A stretch of 64,000 nt of DNA from Ecdyonurus torrentis (GCA_949318235.1 OX439135.1:24411550-24475549), one strand, 5' to 3'. Positions 1 through 13,130 are shown, numbered from the stretch's first letter. Program-made: numbers and translations. The notes: a model not told the origin generated them from the sequence alone.

Positions 1-176
1 ACGACCCCATCGGTACATTGTGACGTCAGATGCGTGAAATAACCGCTAAAATAAAAATAAATGATAATAAATACAAAATCAACGTGTTGGTGTATAATTC
101 ATGGATAATATGGTAAGGTAATTTTCAATCTAGTATTCTAAATGATAAAAAAGTAAGTTGACAAGGGATTTAAGTT
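1..176. repeat. Family P arm (foldback half)
   Basis: Matches the right arm of the P foldback at about 15350-15519: both contain tgtacattgtgacgtcaga-like sequence, a shared ggataatatggtaaggtaat-type stretch, and both end near gtaagttgacaaggg. Truncated by the window start. Carries one TGACGTCA. Confidence 0.65.
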
Positions 177-234
177 AATGAAAAACAAGTCAATGTTTTA
201 CTATATGCGAATATTGACTATAACGAAGTCACAA

Positions 235-330
235 CTGTTTTGAGGCTGACTATAAGTGATTTATCTCACATCCACTTCCGTTTTGACATACTGCGCATGC
301 GTAGTAAGTAGAAAGGGAAGCGGATGACTG
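235..330. repeat. Family F hairpin, truncated
   Basis: Begins like the other F copies (caactgttttgaggctgac) and contains the palindromic centre around ctgcgcatgcgtagta, but stops inside the right arm (gaagcggatg). A D hairpin follows directly. Confidence 0.6.
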
Positions 331-333
331 CTT

Positions 334-492
334 ATGTTTACTCAAAATGCGGAAAAGGAAGTGCCGGAAGAGGTAACCACGTGACGTTAAAAGTGGGAGA
401 AAAGTTGGTGCCAGCAGCAAGCTAGGCCTGAGCTACCTCCCACTTTTACCTTCACGTGGTTTCCTCTTCCGGCATTTCCGTTTCTATTTTTT
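334..492. repeat. Family D hairpin element
   Basis: Inverted repeats: tactcaaaatgcggaaaagg with ccacgtgacgttaaaagtgg on the left, and ccacttttaccttcacgtgg followed by cttccggcatttccg on the right. Contains CACGTG. Related copies are at 8015-8198, 8218-8358 and 22937-23232. Confidence 0.7.
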
Positions 493-1256
493 AGAGGAAG
501 CATACGCACTCTATTTCTCTGCACCCAATTTTACCTACTACGTGTGTCACTATTAAATATTTTAATCAACGGGTCAAACTGGCAGTGAAGGAGCCTCATT
601 CACAGGAGCCTCATTTCTAGGGGTAACAAAAGGGGCGTAACAAACTGGTTACGACCCTTTTTGGGCCTCTAAACAGGGAGGGGGGACGTCCAAGTCTGCC
701 CGATTGTCTGTTATTTCTGAATATTTTCTTTTACATAGGTTATATTATATAGTAATATTTAATAGTTCATTAAGAGCGAGACTTTTTCAATTACATTATC
801 TTCTTTTTCCTTTTTAATTAATTATACTCATAAAACTCAAATTAACCACATTAATTCAATGAAAAGTCTACTGAAGGACCCATATCTGACCCACATACCG
901 CATATTTATTAAAATAATACACTTGATTGTAATCATAAGTAATCAAATATTTATAACAAATTATTTAAAAAAATACTTCACATAATTATATTTAAATAAT
1001 AATAATAATAAAAATAAATAAATAAATTAAAAATATAAATTTAAAAATTATTATAACAATAAATAAAAATAAACAAAACACATAAAAAAGCGACACGGAC
1101 CACAAAGCATCCCACATGTAAAGCAACAATTAACAGTCAAGCAAACAATTAATATGCATTTAGTGTATTGATCTGTAAAAATTAGAAACATTAAATACAT
1201 TTATTAATAATAATAAGATTAACTAATAATAATAATATACTAATAATAATCTTTTC

Positions 1257-1589
1257 TTAAAGGGCCCCTGGACTCAAAAACAAATTGTCTCTCAATTATA
1301 AATGCAGAGATAGGATTATTATAAATACACATATTTTGTGCCTTAACCCTTCAGTACTCTCGCAAACTGGGAAGAAAGCTTGTAAAGTAGACAACCTGCG
1401 CTACAATTTCTATTGTAGACCAGGAATTGTTGACGTCATGAAGTCCTAAAGTTGCCTACTTTACAGTTTTTCAACTCCAGTTTGTGAAGCTACAGAAGGG
1501 TTGAAGGATATAATATGTGTATGAATAATGGTCCCATCTCATGAATTTTACGTTTTTGATTCAATTGTTTGAGGCCTGGAGCCCTTTAA
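1257..1589. mobile_element. TTAA-bounded inverted-repeat element
   Basis: Left end ttaaagggcccctggactca and right end tgaggcctggagccctttaa are inverted repeats starting at TTAA on both sides, as for elements that target TTAA. 333 bp, with a second hairpin nested inside. Confidence 0.6.
1341..1507. repeat. Family Q hairpin nested in TTAA element
   Basis: Left ccttaacccttcagtactct with ttgtaaagtagacaac, right gcctactttacagtttttc with cagaagggttgaagg: arms pair with a few mismatches. Includes one TGACGTCA near 1432. Confidence 0.55.
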
Positions 1590-1886
1590 AGTGCATACAG
1601 GGCTATTTCAGCCATATTACATATTAACTAGATATAAATTGAAATTTTGTTTACTCTGCAATCAAAATATTATTAATTGATTTAGGTTATCATTTAATAA
1701 TACATTATTGGCTAAAAGTTAAATTTAAAAAGTTATATTGTAATTAAAAAATATATTTAATCAAAAAACTAGAATCACTAGTAGCCAGGATTTTGCATAC
1801 GCCCTTTTTTTACAATTTTTTCATAATATTATTTTTTTTTTTCCAAACTATAAATTGTTGTTGTCTGAAGCTCGCTACGTAATTAC

Positions 1887-2040
1887 CTGAGTATCCAGGC
1901 TGACAAACACACGTGTAATTGTTGATGCCGTCAACACAGGTGGCTCCATTGTTGCAAGGATCTGTAGAACACTCGTTGATATCGAGATTACATGTGGGAC
2001 CTGTCCAGCCTGGTCTGCACTCGCAGAAATATCCACCAAC
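1887..2040 (-). CDS. Exon 11 (last in window): end of EGF 10 and EGF module 11
   Basis: 154 nt, phase 0 in and phase 1 out, acceptor GACTGGTAG and donor TCAG|GTAATT. It encodes [18 protein letters not shown], then [16 protein letters not shown] and [12 protein letters not shown]: a calcium-binding EGF with an O-fucose type site CNNGATC. The final cysteine must come from the next exon, which is not found in 1-1886. Confidence 0.87.
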
Positions 2041-5000
2041 CTACCAGTCATAATAATTAACATGTAATTATTATTGGCTACAAAATTCATACAAAAAATG
2101 TAATAGGTGGACAGGGGCGTATTCAGGGTCAGGGGGGTGTTTTTTAGGGTCCAGACACCCCCGTCAGGTCTAAAAAAGCTTAGGGAAAGGGAGTGGTTAC
2201 CCCTTTTACCTATGCTCAATATAGGTTGGACCCCTCCCGTTGCAAAATCCTGAATACGCCCCTGGGTAGACATATAACCCAGAAAATATTATACTATAAT
2301 AATACCTAATGCAGGTGCACTGTGCAACAATAAAGGTAGGACTCGCTTAGATTAAGTGGTATTATAGTTTTATAACAACCTGTTCCAAATTAAAGAGTAT
2401 ACCTATTACAAAATATAGGATTCATGTGCCTGCCATAGGTAGTAAAGTAAAATTATCACTTTTTTACGGTACTGTTTAAAAATATAACGCTTGGTAGAAA
2501 ATATTACGTATTTTGCTAGTTAGCATTTTTTATTGAATTTTTACACATTTATTTATTTATTTATTTTTCTATTTATTTATTCTTTTATTTTCTTGGTAAT
2601 AATTAATGATATTGCAGAATCAATTAATAATTAATAAATCGATCGTTCAGTCTATCAATCAATCATTTTATGCAATCAATTAATTAATAAATACATTTAT
2701 TAGTAACATCACTGTGCATTATGAAATTAAAATTTTATGTGCGCATATTTATGTCACAAGTTCCTAATATTGCACTCCGTGAAGAGCTTCAACTCTATAT
2801 AAAAAAAGTGGCAAATATTTCAAGCATACTCACATAGTCCTGACAGTTGAGTTGATTGTGACAAGGCGAGTCAGAACACCTGATCTGTTTCTCACAAAAG
2901 ACGCCGGTCCAGAAGTCGGGACACTTGCACCCCAGTTGTTCTCCAATACAGGTACCACCATTGAGGCAAGGCTTGAGGAAGCAGTTGTTCGCCGTGTCCT
3001 GGTGGTGAAAGGAGGGGAGGGGGGAGGGGGCAAGCTGGAGGAGGGCGGGGGAAGGGGGCAATTCACACTGCAAACCTGAGAGGGTAACATGCATAACATA
3101 TATAAGCTTTGACATAAGGTTAGTTTGCATTAATATAAAATACGAAATTTTAAATATTTTAATGGGGTAGTTACCGACTGATATCTCGCAAACTAGACGG
3201 TCACTGATTATAATATAAACACAACAAAGTCAAAGTCAAACATGTGAAAACATGATCAAATATTTAAGTTATTACACTTTAAAGATAATTAACATGTAAA
3301 TGTGGAAATTCAAATTTTAACGTCAAATTAGAAATTAATTTAAAAAAAATTGCAACAAAATAAAACTTTTAAATTTAGTTTATTAGTTTCATCTTTTCAC
3401 GATTTCTGGTCCAAGTCGGTCACGTTCGACGTTAGTTAACATCATAGCGTTTTTCTCACAAGAATCAACCCTGAATCAACCTCTCTTTTTCACGTGGATG
3501 CAGTTTATTTTATTATCAATGATATAAAGATCTACTCAACCAATAATATTTATAGTTTAATATATAATAATACTATAAAATAATATATATTAAAAGATTC
3601 AGTAAAAATATTTTGTTACTTTAAATAATTACAATAATTAATTTATATATAAAAAAATTTAAATTAAATAAATATTATATTTTTTATTATAATATAAATA
3701 ATTGACCTAAAAATAATTTTAAATTAAGATTTCTATCTATTTCTTAATATAATAATATAATAATTATAAATAATAATATAAAACAAATGTATATTGATCA
3801 ATATATTATATAGATCAATATACATTTGTTTTTTTAAATTATTAATAATAATATGGTTTGAGAAACTTAAACTGCGCAGCCAGGCCCGTTTTATTTTTTC
3901 TTACGTATTAAAAGCTATGAAAATATTAATTAAGTTTTTAATTATTTCTTATCAATACTCGATAACATCGATTATTTATTAACTATCTTATAGAATTTGA
4001 AACTGAAATAATTTATTTTAGTATATAACTATTTTTTTTAGGGTTTCATTAATTTTGAGATATTACTAAAAATTTCATTTATTTTTATTAAACATTTTGA
4101 ATCGTAAAAATAATCAAATTTTAGATACAACCGTTTTAAAATGCATTAAAAAGTTTCCATTGCAATTTTTTTTTTCTTTTTGGTTCTTTTTTTTTTTTTT
4201 TTTTTTTTTTAACTAGAGATTTTGTAAAACAAAAATTCTGTTCTCTTGCACCAAAAAATGCGCATGTCATTTGCATAACCATAGGCGATCGTCATTTTTG
4301 GTGCAGAGAACAGGGTTTACGAACAGAATTACTAAGAGTCCGGTGCACTCTGGAAAAACACCGTGATCGAAGTCACGTGACCAGTGATTCAAGTGCCTGA
4401 AGTTCTTACAGGATATTTCTATGATAGTAGCAAACAAAAATACCAGCGATAAAGGTATTGAGAGAAATTCCTGGCCAAGTTTGGACAATGCATTTCTTAT
4501 CGCAACATGAATCACTCATATTATGTATAAATGTTGAAGTAAAGCTTTATATTTTATAAAACTTGATATCGTTGCTTCTTTCTATACGCATGATAGATAG
4601 ATTGAATGAACAAAATACTATAATACTAATAAAAAAATAATAATAAAAAAAGCAAAATTTAGCAAGCTAAAATTATTAGGAGATTAAAAATTACATTAAA
4701 GTACTGTGGGCTTTACGGAAAGTAAACATATAGATGGCGCGAACTTTTGCCGCTTTTTTGTGTGCCGCGTAGTTTAAATGGGTAAGGCAGAAATAAGGCT
4801 ATTGGGGTGACCAAAGATCTAAAAAACATATCAGAATCATCACTGAAGACGCAAAATAATTTATTGAAGGTATTTCACGCCAGAAAACATCAAATTACGA
4901 GGAAAAACGTGCATTAAATTGAAAATATACGTCTTAAAATTTGTATCGTCACTGAATACTTTGGCGCAATTTTATCCATGGCGCGTGACTTAAATAGTGA

Positions 5001-8000
5001 GAAAGAAAACAGTCCAGAAGGGTTTATTTAGCTACACTCAAACATATTAGTGTACTAAACTAAAGAAACAGACACTGAAATGTATTTATCAACGTAAAAT
5101 AAAAACATTTAAGATGAATTTTAGGTGTAATATTATGATTTTTGCTGCACAGCTATCGGTTTGATCAAATGCCTCTCTAAATGGCCGATAGATGGTTGTA
5201 GCTTCTACTTTATTACTGCCACCTATCGGCCATTTAGAGAAGCACGACCGTCTCGGCAAACCGATGGCTGTGCAGCAATAATCATAATATTACACCTAAA
5301 ATTCATCTTAAATGTTTTTATTTTACGTTGATAAATACATTTCAGTGTCTGTTTCTTTAGTTTAGTACACTAATATGTTTGAGTGTAGCTAAATAAACCC
5401 TTCTGGACTGTTTTCTTTCTCACATATTTAAGTCACGCGCCATGGATAAAATTGCGCCAAAGTATTCAGTGACGATACAAATTTTAAGACGTATAATTTC
5501 AATTTACTGCACGTTTTCCTCGTAATTTGATGTTTTCTTGCGTGAAATACCTTCAATAAATTATCTAGCGTCTTTAGCGATGATTTTGACATGTCTTTGG
5601 GGTCTTTAGTCGTCCCATTAGCCTTATTTCTGCATTTGTCATTCAAAATACGCGGCACCAAAAAAGGCGGGAAAAAGTAGTACTATCACATGTTTAGTTT
5701 CCGTAAAGCCCACTGTAGTTTGAAAGAGGTTGTTAACAGCTGATTTTAAATTTATTTGAAGTTTGGCGCTTACTTGATTTTAATTTAATCATAAAAAACT
5801 TTGCATTTACCAAGTCTCGATCCTCTGACCCTCGTCACAAATACGCATAACAAATGTTTTCGTAGTTCTTAAATTATTTTTTTTATTATTAATTTTTTTT
5901 AAGCAACAAATTTAATTTATTACTTCGTAGCAGTAAATTCTTAATTATAATGTAGAATTATTGGTTTCACTAAAAAACAACAATAACTTTTAAAGTTTAA
6001 AATTATCAAAATTCAAAAAGTACAAAAAAAAAAAAACTAATATAGCTCATTCAGTAAAGATGTTAGTTTCAATTATTGTTTCATTAAAGCTTTGATAAAA
6101 GTGTACTATCAAATTTGATAATTATTATTTAATGCGAAACAAAGACTAATTTTGTAAGTTACAATTTTCAAGAGCAGTGAAAAAAAAATGATAATATTTT
6201 GAAGAAAAAAAAAAGTGTCTATAGTCATATTGAATGTAGTTTTTTGGTCAAACATTTGTAATTATGTGCAAGTAATTTATATTTGAAGTGAAAATTATTT
6301 GAATTCATTATTATAAGTATTGCATATCAAGGAATATATAAAACTTATTCGTGTATACTTCACGCAATTTACACCGAGATCAATGCAAAAGCTTGTCGAG
6401 GACAATTTCTCACTCAATAGGTAGGTAAAAAGCAAAAATTACATGCTTGAGGTATATTTTAAATACACTAGAAATAACCAAATAAAAAAAAATGAATAGT
6501 TTGATATTTAAATTGATTACCTTCATTACTTAATTTTCCATAATAGAATATTTAATTTTATTAGTTTTGGATTTATGTTATTGAAAAATATTGATAAGAA
6601 CTTGATAAAATTTGCATTAATCATTATTATTGAATTATTTTTCCTATATACGCAGTGCTGTATGTTATTTTATTATGAAAAATAATGACACTATATTGTC
6701 GAGTGGCTTATATAATCAACATGTATTAGAAGTAAAACTATTTTGATGATAAAGGTAGATACTAGCTTCCTGTCTACAAAAATAAAATAAAGCCCGAGGC
6801 AATGTGATTCAGTACTGCATAATTCTAAGGCGTAAGTAAAATAAAATGTAAAACTTAATTTCGTATTTATCAAATTTCTCACTTATTACTTATCAATTTG
6901 GAATTTAAATTACACCATCAAATAGAACAAAAAATTAAGCGCGCATTGGTAGCTTAAAATTTTTTATATTATTAACTGACGCATTTTAATAACCAAAAAA
7001 CGTTATATCTGAAGTATTTTTTGCGATAGAAAAAATTCGCACTTCCAATGCGCAGACATTGTAAAAAGCTATTAGTGTTCCAAAAATAAAACTTTAGAAA
7101 CAGTTTTTAGAGAAATAATCGCGAAAATACGATTTACATATGTTTATATGGATGTACGAAAAGTTGCCTATCTACTAAGGGACAGCAGTGCACCGGACTC
7201 TTAAATGGAGCTATCGGTATAAATTGCGGGAAAAGTTTCAGGTCATATAGTAATTTAACATTATATGGTGATAAGGCATATTTTTCGATTTTTATGAGAA
7301 AACTACATATAAGTATAGGGTCTATGCATTCATGTTAAAGTCGACGCCATGTTGGATAACTCAATAACATGGGTGATATAGGGAAAAAAATCATTTTGCC
7401 GGTTTAAAACCAATATGCAATATTTTTGAGAGCAATTCATGCTGTAAATATGTTGAATTAGTATCTCAAGTATGTCAGAAAAATAACAAATAACAAAAAA
7501 TTAACCAATTTCCCAAAGCAAAATGGCTTAAATGAAGTTTGCCCTATGCTGAGCAATGTTATGCACTACTCCAGTATGGCCTCCAAGCGCAATAAATATG
7601 ACGTCATCCGCATACACCCTATACTGCCCCGATTGCGCGGCTATACGTATTTGAATGAAGAATACTAGACATGTTCATAAAGCCTGCATGTTTTCAGCTA
7701 CTAAAATGACGATCAACTTTGGTTATTCAAAGGTAATGCGCATCTTATGTAGCAAGAGAAGAGACAATGGTTTACGAACAACACTATTGCTACATGCAAT
7801 ATATGATATGCAGAAAAGTACTTTTAGAAGTTTTTAATTAACAAAGAAGGTGACCGACTTGGACCGGAAATCACTAAAAGAGGAACTAAATTTCAATATA
7901 ATTCTTTGCGCGTTCTTTTTTTCCAGCAAATCAAACACTATAATTTTCCAATGAAATCGAGTAACTTTTAAAAAATGTTTTATTATTCCGAATAAAGTTT

Positions 8001-11000
8001 TAATAAAGAGTGTTTCTGTTTACTCAAAATGCGAAAAAGGAAGTGCCGAAAAAGGAAACCATGTGACGGTAAAAGTGGGAGAAAAGTTGTTGCCAGCAGC
8101 AACTATAGGCCTATAGGCCTGAGCTACCACCCACTTTTACCATCACGAGGTTTCCTCTTCCGGTCACTTCCTTTTCCGTATTTTGAGTAAACATAAAGAC
8201 ATTTTACGTAAAGCTAAAAAGCGGAAAAGGAAGTGCCGGAAAAGGAAACCATGTGATGTTAAAAGTGGGAGGAGCTCTGACCCAGCTTGCATGCGAAGCT
8301 TTCTCCCACTTTTACTGTCACGTGATTCCCGCTTCCGGCACTTCCTTTTCCTGTTTTTATAGGTTTACATAACAAGTCAAAAACACTCAATATTTTTATT
8401 TTTTAAAAAGTTTCTAATGTGCTAAAATTTGAATTTCCACATTTATACATGTTATCTTTAAAGTGGAATAACGTAAATATTTGATCGTGTTTTCACATGT
8501 TTGACGTAACTAAACTTTTAATTAACATTTCTTCTTTACGTTGATTTAATATTATAATTCGCAACTGTCTAGTTTGCGAGAAAGCGGTCGGTCAACAACT
8601 ACCTTAATCTAAATATCTCCTTCACTGATTCTCACAGCTGGCTTGTTAGCACAATAACGATTAACTTATCTAACTCTGATCATCTTATCACTTCTTAATT
8701 AAGGCGGGAAATCAACTATACTGTATACTGCGAGATTTGATTAAAAGCGTAAAGAATAATCTAAAATTTTGCACTAAAATTAAATCTAAAACTAAATTAA
8801 ATGTAAAATTAAATAGGATAAGGTGTATCTTCAAAAATGCAAAAAAAAAAAAAAAAAAAAAAAAGGGGGTCACAATGCTAGATTTTAAATTATGATTTTT
8901 TGAAGTTTTAGTCCCGAGCCCAAATTAATTTCAATAATAATTTTGTCGGATGGTTACGCGTTCTGAAAAATTTATCATAGGTAGCTCAGGTGTTAACTTT
9001 CAAATGTCATCATAAAGTTGGCTCGTTTTACATTAAAATTTCAAGATTCTAGCCACTTGTTTAACCCTTAATAATTCATTTCATTAGCGGATTGCGGACT
9101 TTTCATGTATCAGGTTAGCTGTCAGACAAGTGAGACAGGGAGTATATATTGAACCTTAAATCATTTGCAATTTCTGTTATTCAATTTATTAAGATTCAAT
9201 AGTATTTATAACTTTATAAATAATAATAAAAACTTTAAATAAATTTTTATTAAAAATATTTACTAATTTTATTATTTATATTATAAAATGATATTTAACA
9301 AAGTTTTAAAATGTTTATTTTAAATTTATAATGTTAAAAAAAAAACTAAAAAATATGTTTTTTTAATTATTAACTAATAGTTTGATGATTAATTACTTTT
9401 TTGTTAAGTATGCGACAACGTGTTAGTATGACAACATTTAACACAAACAATGACAATCTCTCTCTCTCGATCTCTCTAAACTACATTAATACAAATATAC
9501 ATATTTCCATGAATAGAAAATCGTACGTATATAGGGTGTATACGCATGACGTCATATTTAATGCACTTAGACGTCATAATGGAGTAATTTTTAGAATAAC
9601 TATAGATGGATTATAGGCGTACATATCTGATTGCCAAACAACTTCGCTTGTAGTCCTTTTATTTTAACCTCCCTTTGTCTTTTTCTTCACTAGTTTTTTC
9701 CACCCCTTGTTCTGCATATGTTTCCATAAAGCAATATACAATAATTATTTTATTTTTTGTGATATTTGTAAATGTTTTTTCTTGCTACGTAGTATTATTA
9801 TTCCCCTCTTATTACTGCAGTATGGCGTCCAAGCGCATTAAATATGACGTCATGCGGATACACTCTATATAAGTATAGTTTAGAGAAAAGTTGGTACAAA
9901 ACTGTGACTCACTCACTCACACATGTAACTCAAAGTCATGTTCACACACATATACATTAGTGACAACACAAACACGAAGTTAGATACATAAGCCAGGTAA
10001 GTAAATAAGTAACAAGTGACGTACCTGAGTACCCTGGTGCACAAGAGCAGTTGTAAGACTCAGGCCCGGTCTCGAAGCAAGTACCACCGTGAGCACAAGG
10101 GGTGCTAATACAAGGTGAGTGGTGAACCAGAGAACGTTCTCCCACTGTGCAGTTAGGTGGAGTTCCTGTTGACATGAAATAGTTAATCATTGATTAACAT
10201 GTTATGAATACATACCCCCCCCCTCCCCTACGTACGTAAGCTGCAACGCTAACAAACCTTGACTATAAAGCCATAGACCACATAAAACAACATGTGCTTT
10301 TTAATGAATAAACACGAAATGGTATCTTAAAAACTGTTTACAATTGTTTAACAGAATGTTAATATAGCCCCACTAGAGAGCGTGAAAATACTGTAAAGTA
10401 TGCAATTTGGTTGACTTTTCATGTTTATGACCTCAGAAACATGCAAAAATTAGTATGAAAATGTTGTGCGGGTTGCATAAATCGAAATTTCTGATCACTG
10501 CTACGGGGCTACTGTTGTGTTTTGAGACAAACTAAAATTATTTATGTAAGTCCTATCAAGTGTTTTGTGATATAAATGCTTATGTTTTTCTCTGGTCTAT
10601 TCCTTTAATTACCTAAGAATCCTGGTTGACACACACATATATGTGAAGGTCCAGGAGAAAGTCCTCCGTTCTCGACGCACACAGAGTTACTGGAGCAACC
10701 GCCACATGCATCAATACCCAGGTTGTCGAAGGCAGGACTGGAGGGCGGAAGTGAAGTCAGACGTTCACAGTTGAGACCAGAGTAGGCCGGGTGACAAATA
10801 CATTCATAGCCGCCTAGGAGGTCGCGGCACTCACCGCCATGTTGACACGGCGAAGAACTGCACTCGTCCAAGTTCTGAGCAGAGATGTGCAGTTAGTAAA
10901 CAACAAAATTTACAAAAAATAATAGAATGATTATAAAAAATATAAAAAATTATGATGCAGTGAATATTATTTTTATTTGTCTGTCTATTTATTGCTTAAT

Positions 11001-11321
11001 TAAAAATGTTGTAGAATCAATGAAAAAATAAATTAACTAGTGAATTCATAAACAATTAAATTTCACTCTAATAAATGGTGCATTACTTTAGTTACAAATC
11101 TAACTTATTTAAGATAATCACTTTTAAGTTATTATGAGTACGTAGCTAAAATAATGCATTTTAGCAAGTTATTAAAAATAGCTATTTTATGTTGTTTGAA
11201 GTTTATTTAAGCTATTTTAGTTAAAATAGCTATTGTTAATAATTTGTTAAAATGCATTATTTTATCTGCTGATATTAACTCAAAAGTGTTTATCTCAAAT
11301 ACTAATTAGGATTCGTAATGC

Positions 11322-11352
<31 letters not shown>

Positions 11353-12157
11353 GTAGTGTTATTATCTTTTAACATTGCATGTACCATATTTTTAGAGAAA
11401 ACGTAGAGAAAGATATTTAAATGAGTATTTCTAGTGTTCCGAGTTGTTACTTACAATTTCACAGTTCTGTCCTCCAAAGCCAGAAGCACACTGGCACACG
11501 TAGCTACCGTAAGTGTCGAAACACGTGCCCTGGTTGAGGCAAGGTCCATGCCGACATTCGTCCACGTTCTCATCGCAGTGGAGGCCCTCGTAACTGAAAT
11601 TTAAATCAACAATCTGTCAGCGCTAGCTATATTTAATGATTGACAAAAAAAAAATGTAAGAAAATGTTGTGCGGGTTCCATAAATTGAAACTTTCTGCCA
11701 CTCACTACAGTTGTTTTTAGTAGAGTTGTAAAAAAAAAAAAAAAAAACTCGTCTTTCTTTTAGCCCGGTTTGACTTGAAACCCGGGTTTAGCTTGAAATC
11801 ACGCTTAAACTCGAAAAACGAGCCAAAGCTCGGAGAGCTCGATATTTGAGCCAAAATTTGAAAACGAGCTTTCGAGCTTATGAAGAAAAAATTTCGTTTT
11901 TCATTATGAAAATTGTTTTTGAAGGATGACAGTCGAAAATATAGTAAAATAATCAAAAAAAAATTTTTTAAAGAGCCTATTTTGCAAGATGCAATATTTA
12001 AAAACAACGTATTAATCAATAATTACAAACTTTTTTTTTTGCTTTCTTAAAAAATAGTTTTTTTTAGCTCAATTTCATTTCAAATCTCGTTTTTTTCCAC
12101 GAGTTAGCCACGGGCTAAACTCGAAATGGCTCGTTTTGAAACCCGGATAAAAATTTT

Positions 12158-12203
<46 letters not shown>

Positions 12204-12412
12204 GAGCAATCGAATATTTTGGCTTGGGCCGGTGCTCGAACCGGTTTAAATTTACAACTCTATTTTTGAGACAAACTTTTAATGTAAGTCCCATCAAGTG
12301 TTTTGCGATGTAAAGGCTTATGTTTTCTTCTAGTCTTTATTCCTTGAATTAAAAATATCTTGTTTTGATGCTTCAGTGGCTTAACTAAAATAAATGTAAA
12401 CAATAATGGGGG

Positions 12413-12451
<39 letters not shown>

Positions 12452-12690
12452 GGTTTTAAAAATTAAAAGTTATAACTTCACACTAGAAAAATTTTATTAA
12501 TTAAAATTTTAGAGCGATTTGTTTTAAAAATTAAAAATGTAATTATTTGTTCTTGTCTGTCAATTTGTTATAAAAGAAAATATTTATTAATAAATTAAAA
12601 TTAAAGTTAATGACTTGGAAATCAATTTAAGATTTTTAATTAATTGATAATTGAAGATTTCACAAAATATTTAACATTGATTTGAATTAA

Positions 12691-12751
<61 letters not shown>

Positions 12752-13072
12752 TCTCTCTAAAACTAGGATTATGCATCTCTCTTTGAAGTTAATTGAACTA
12801 AATATAAATTCAATAGGCTTTTAATATAAAAACTAATTTTCTAACCACATAAAAAAATCATATCAAATATCCAACGCAAAGACAATCTACGTAATCATAG
12901 TAATTCAGCCGACATCAAATAACAAAATAAGTTTGCTGTGGTAGCAAAGTAACTTTGAATTATACAAGATTATGCCAACGATATCGCTGCCTAATATTAT
13001 TGTATGGTGATTATCAATAAGGAGCGCGGGAACAAAAATTATAATCCACTATTTCCTATCATTTAGCATTGC

Positions 13073-13130
<58 letters not shown>

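Larger units (their letters stand above)
1..1886. other. Intron after last visible exon
   Basis: AT-rich intron sequence. It holds an arm of family P (1-176), a partial F (about 235-330), a D hairpin (334-492), a TTAA-bounded element with a nested hairpin (1257-1589), and a remnant of a hAT-like terminus near 1788-1812 (ccaggattttgcatacgccc). Between 495 and 1255 and between 1590 and 1780 I see only simple AT-rich DNA. No further EGF-like exon was found. Confidence 0.6.
4333..7203. mobile_element. 2.87-kb segment bounded by 17-bp inverted repeats
   Basis: taagagtccggtgcact (4333-4349) and its exact complement (7187-7203) face each other, with TA at the outer edges as for Tc1/mariner-type insertions. 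No transposase frame is present. The interior holds foldback G and a SINE fragment. It might be a non-autonomous element with later insertions, or two unrelated copies of a small motif. Confidence 0.4.
7838..8607. mobile_element. Family A element with two nested D hairpins
   Basis: TTAA at 7838 and 8604 flank an A element starting gaaggtgaccgacttggacc and ending ggtcggtcaacaactacc. Two D hairpins are inserted near its middle (8015-8198 and 8218-8358), so the interior is longer than the 401-bp A copies in the palindrome arms. Confidence 0.65.
3076..10024. other. Intron 9-10, repeat-filled
   Basis: About 6.9 kb. It holds an A element (3158-3440), a perfect short palindrome (3781-3831), an E hairpin (4235-4329), a 2.87-kb segment with 17-bp terminal inverted repeats (4333-7203) that contains foldback G and a SINE fragment, a B element (7314-7624), an E remnant (about 7660-7795), an A element with two nested D hairpins (7838-8607), a poly-A run (8840-8863) with an L-like fragment, and a B-like element (9529-9868). 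The stretches 3441-3780, 3832-4230, 5845-7180 and 9065-9528 are AT-rich DNA in which I see nothing specific. Confidence 0.6.

Noticed and set aside
2852..3079. Plus-strand open frame of 75 codons
   Set aside because: Antisense to exon 10; the minus strand carries EGF cysteine spacing and splice sites.
5428..5661. Possible gene fragment in foldback G (77 codons, Lys-rich)
   Set aside because: No family recognised. The mirrored arm has a broken version; it lies wholly in a foldback, so chance coding is more likely.
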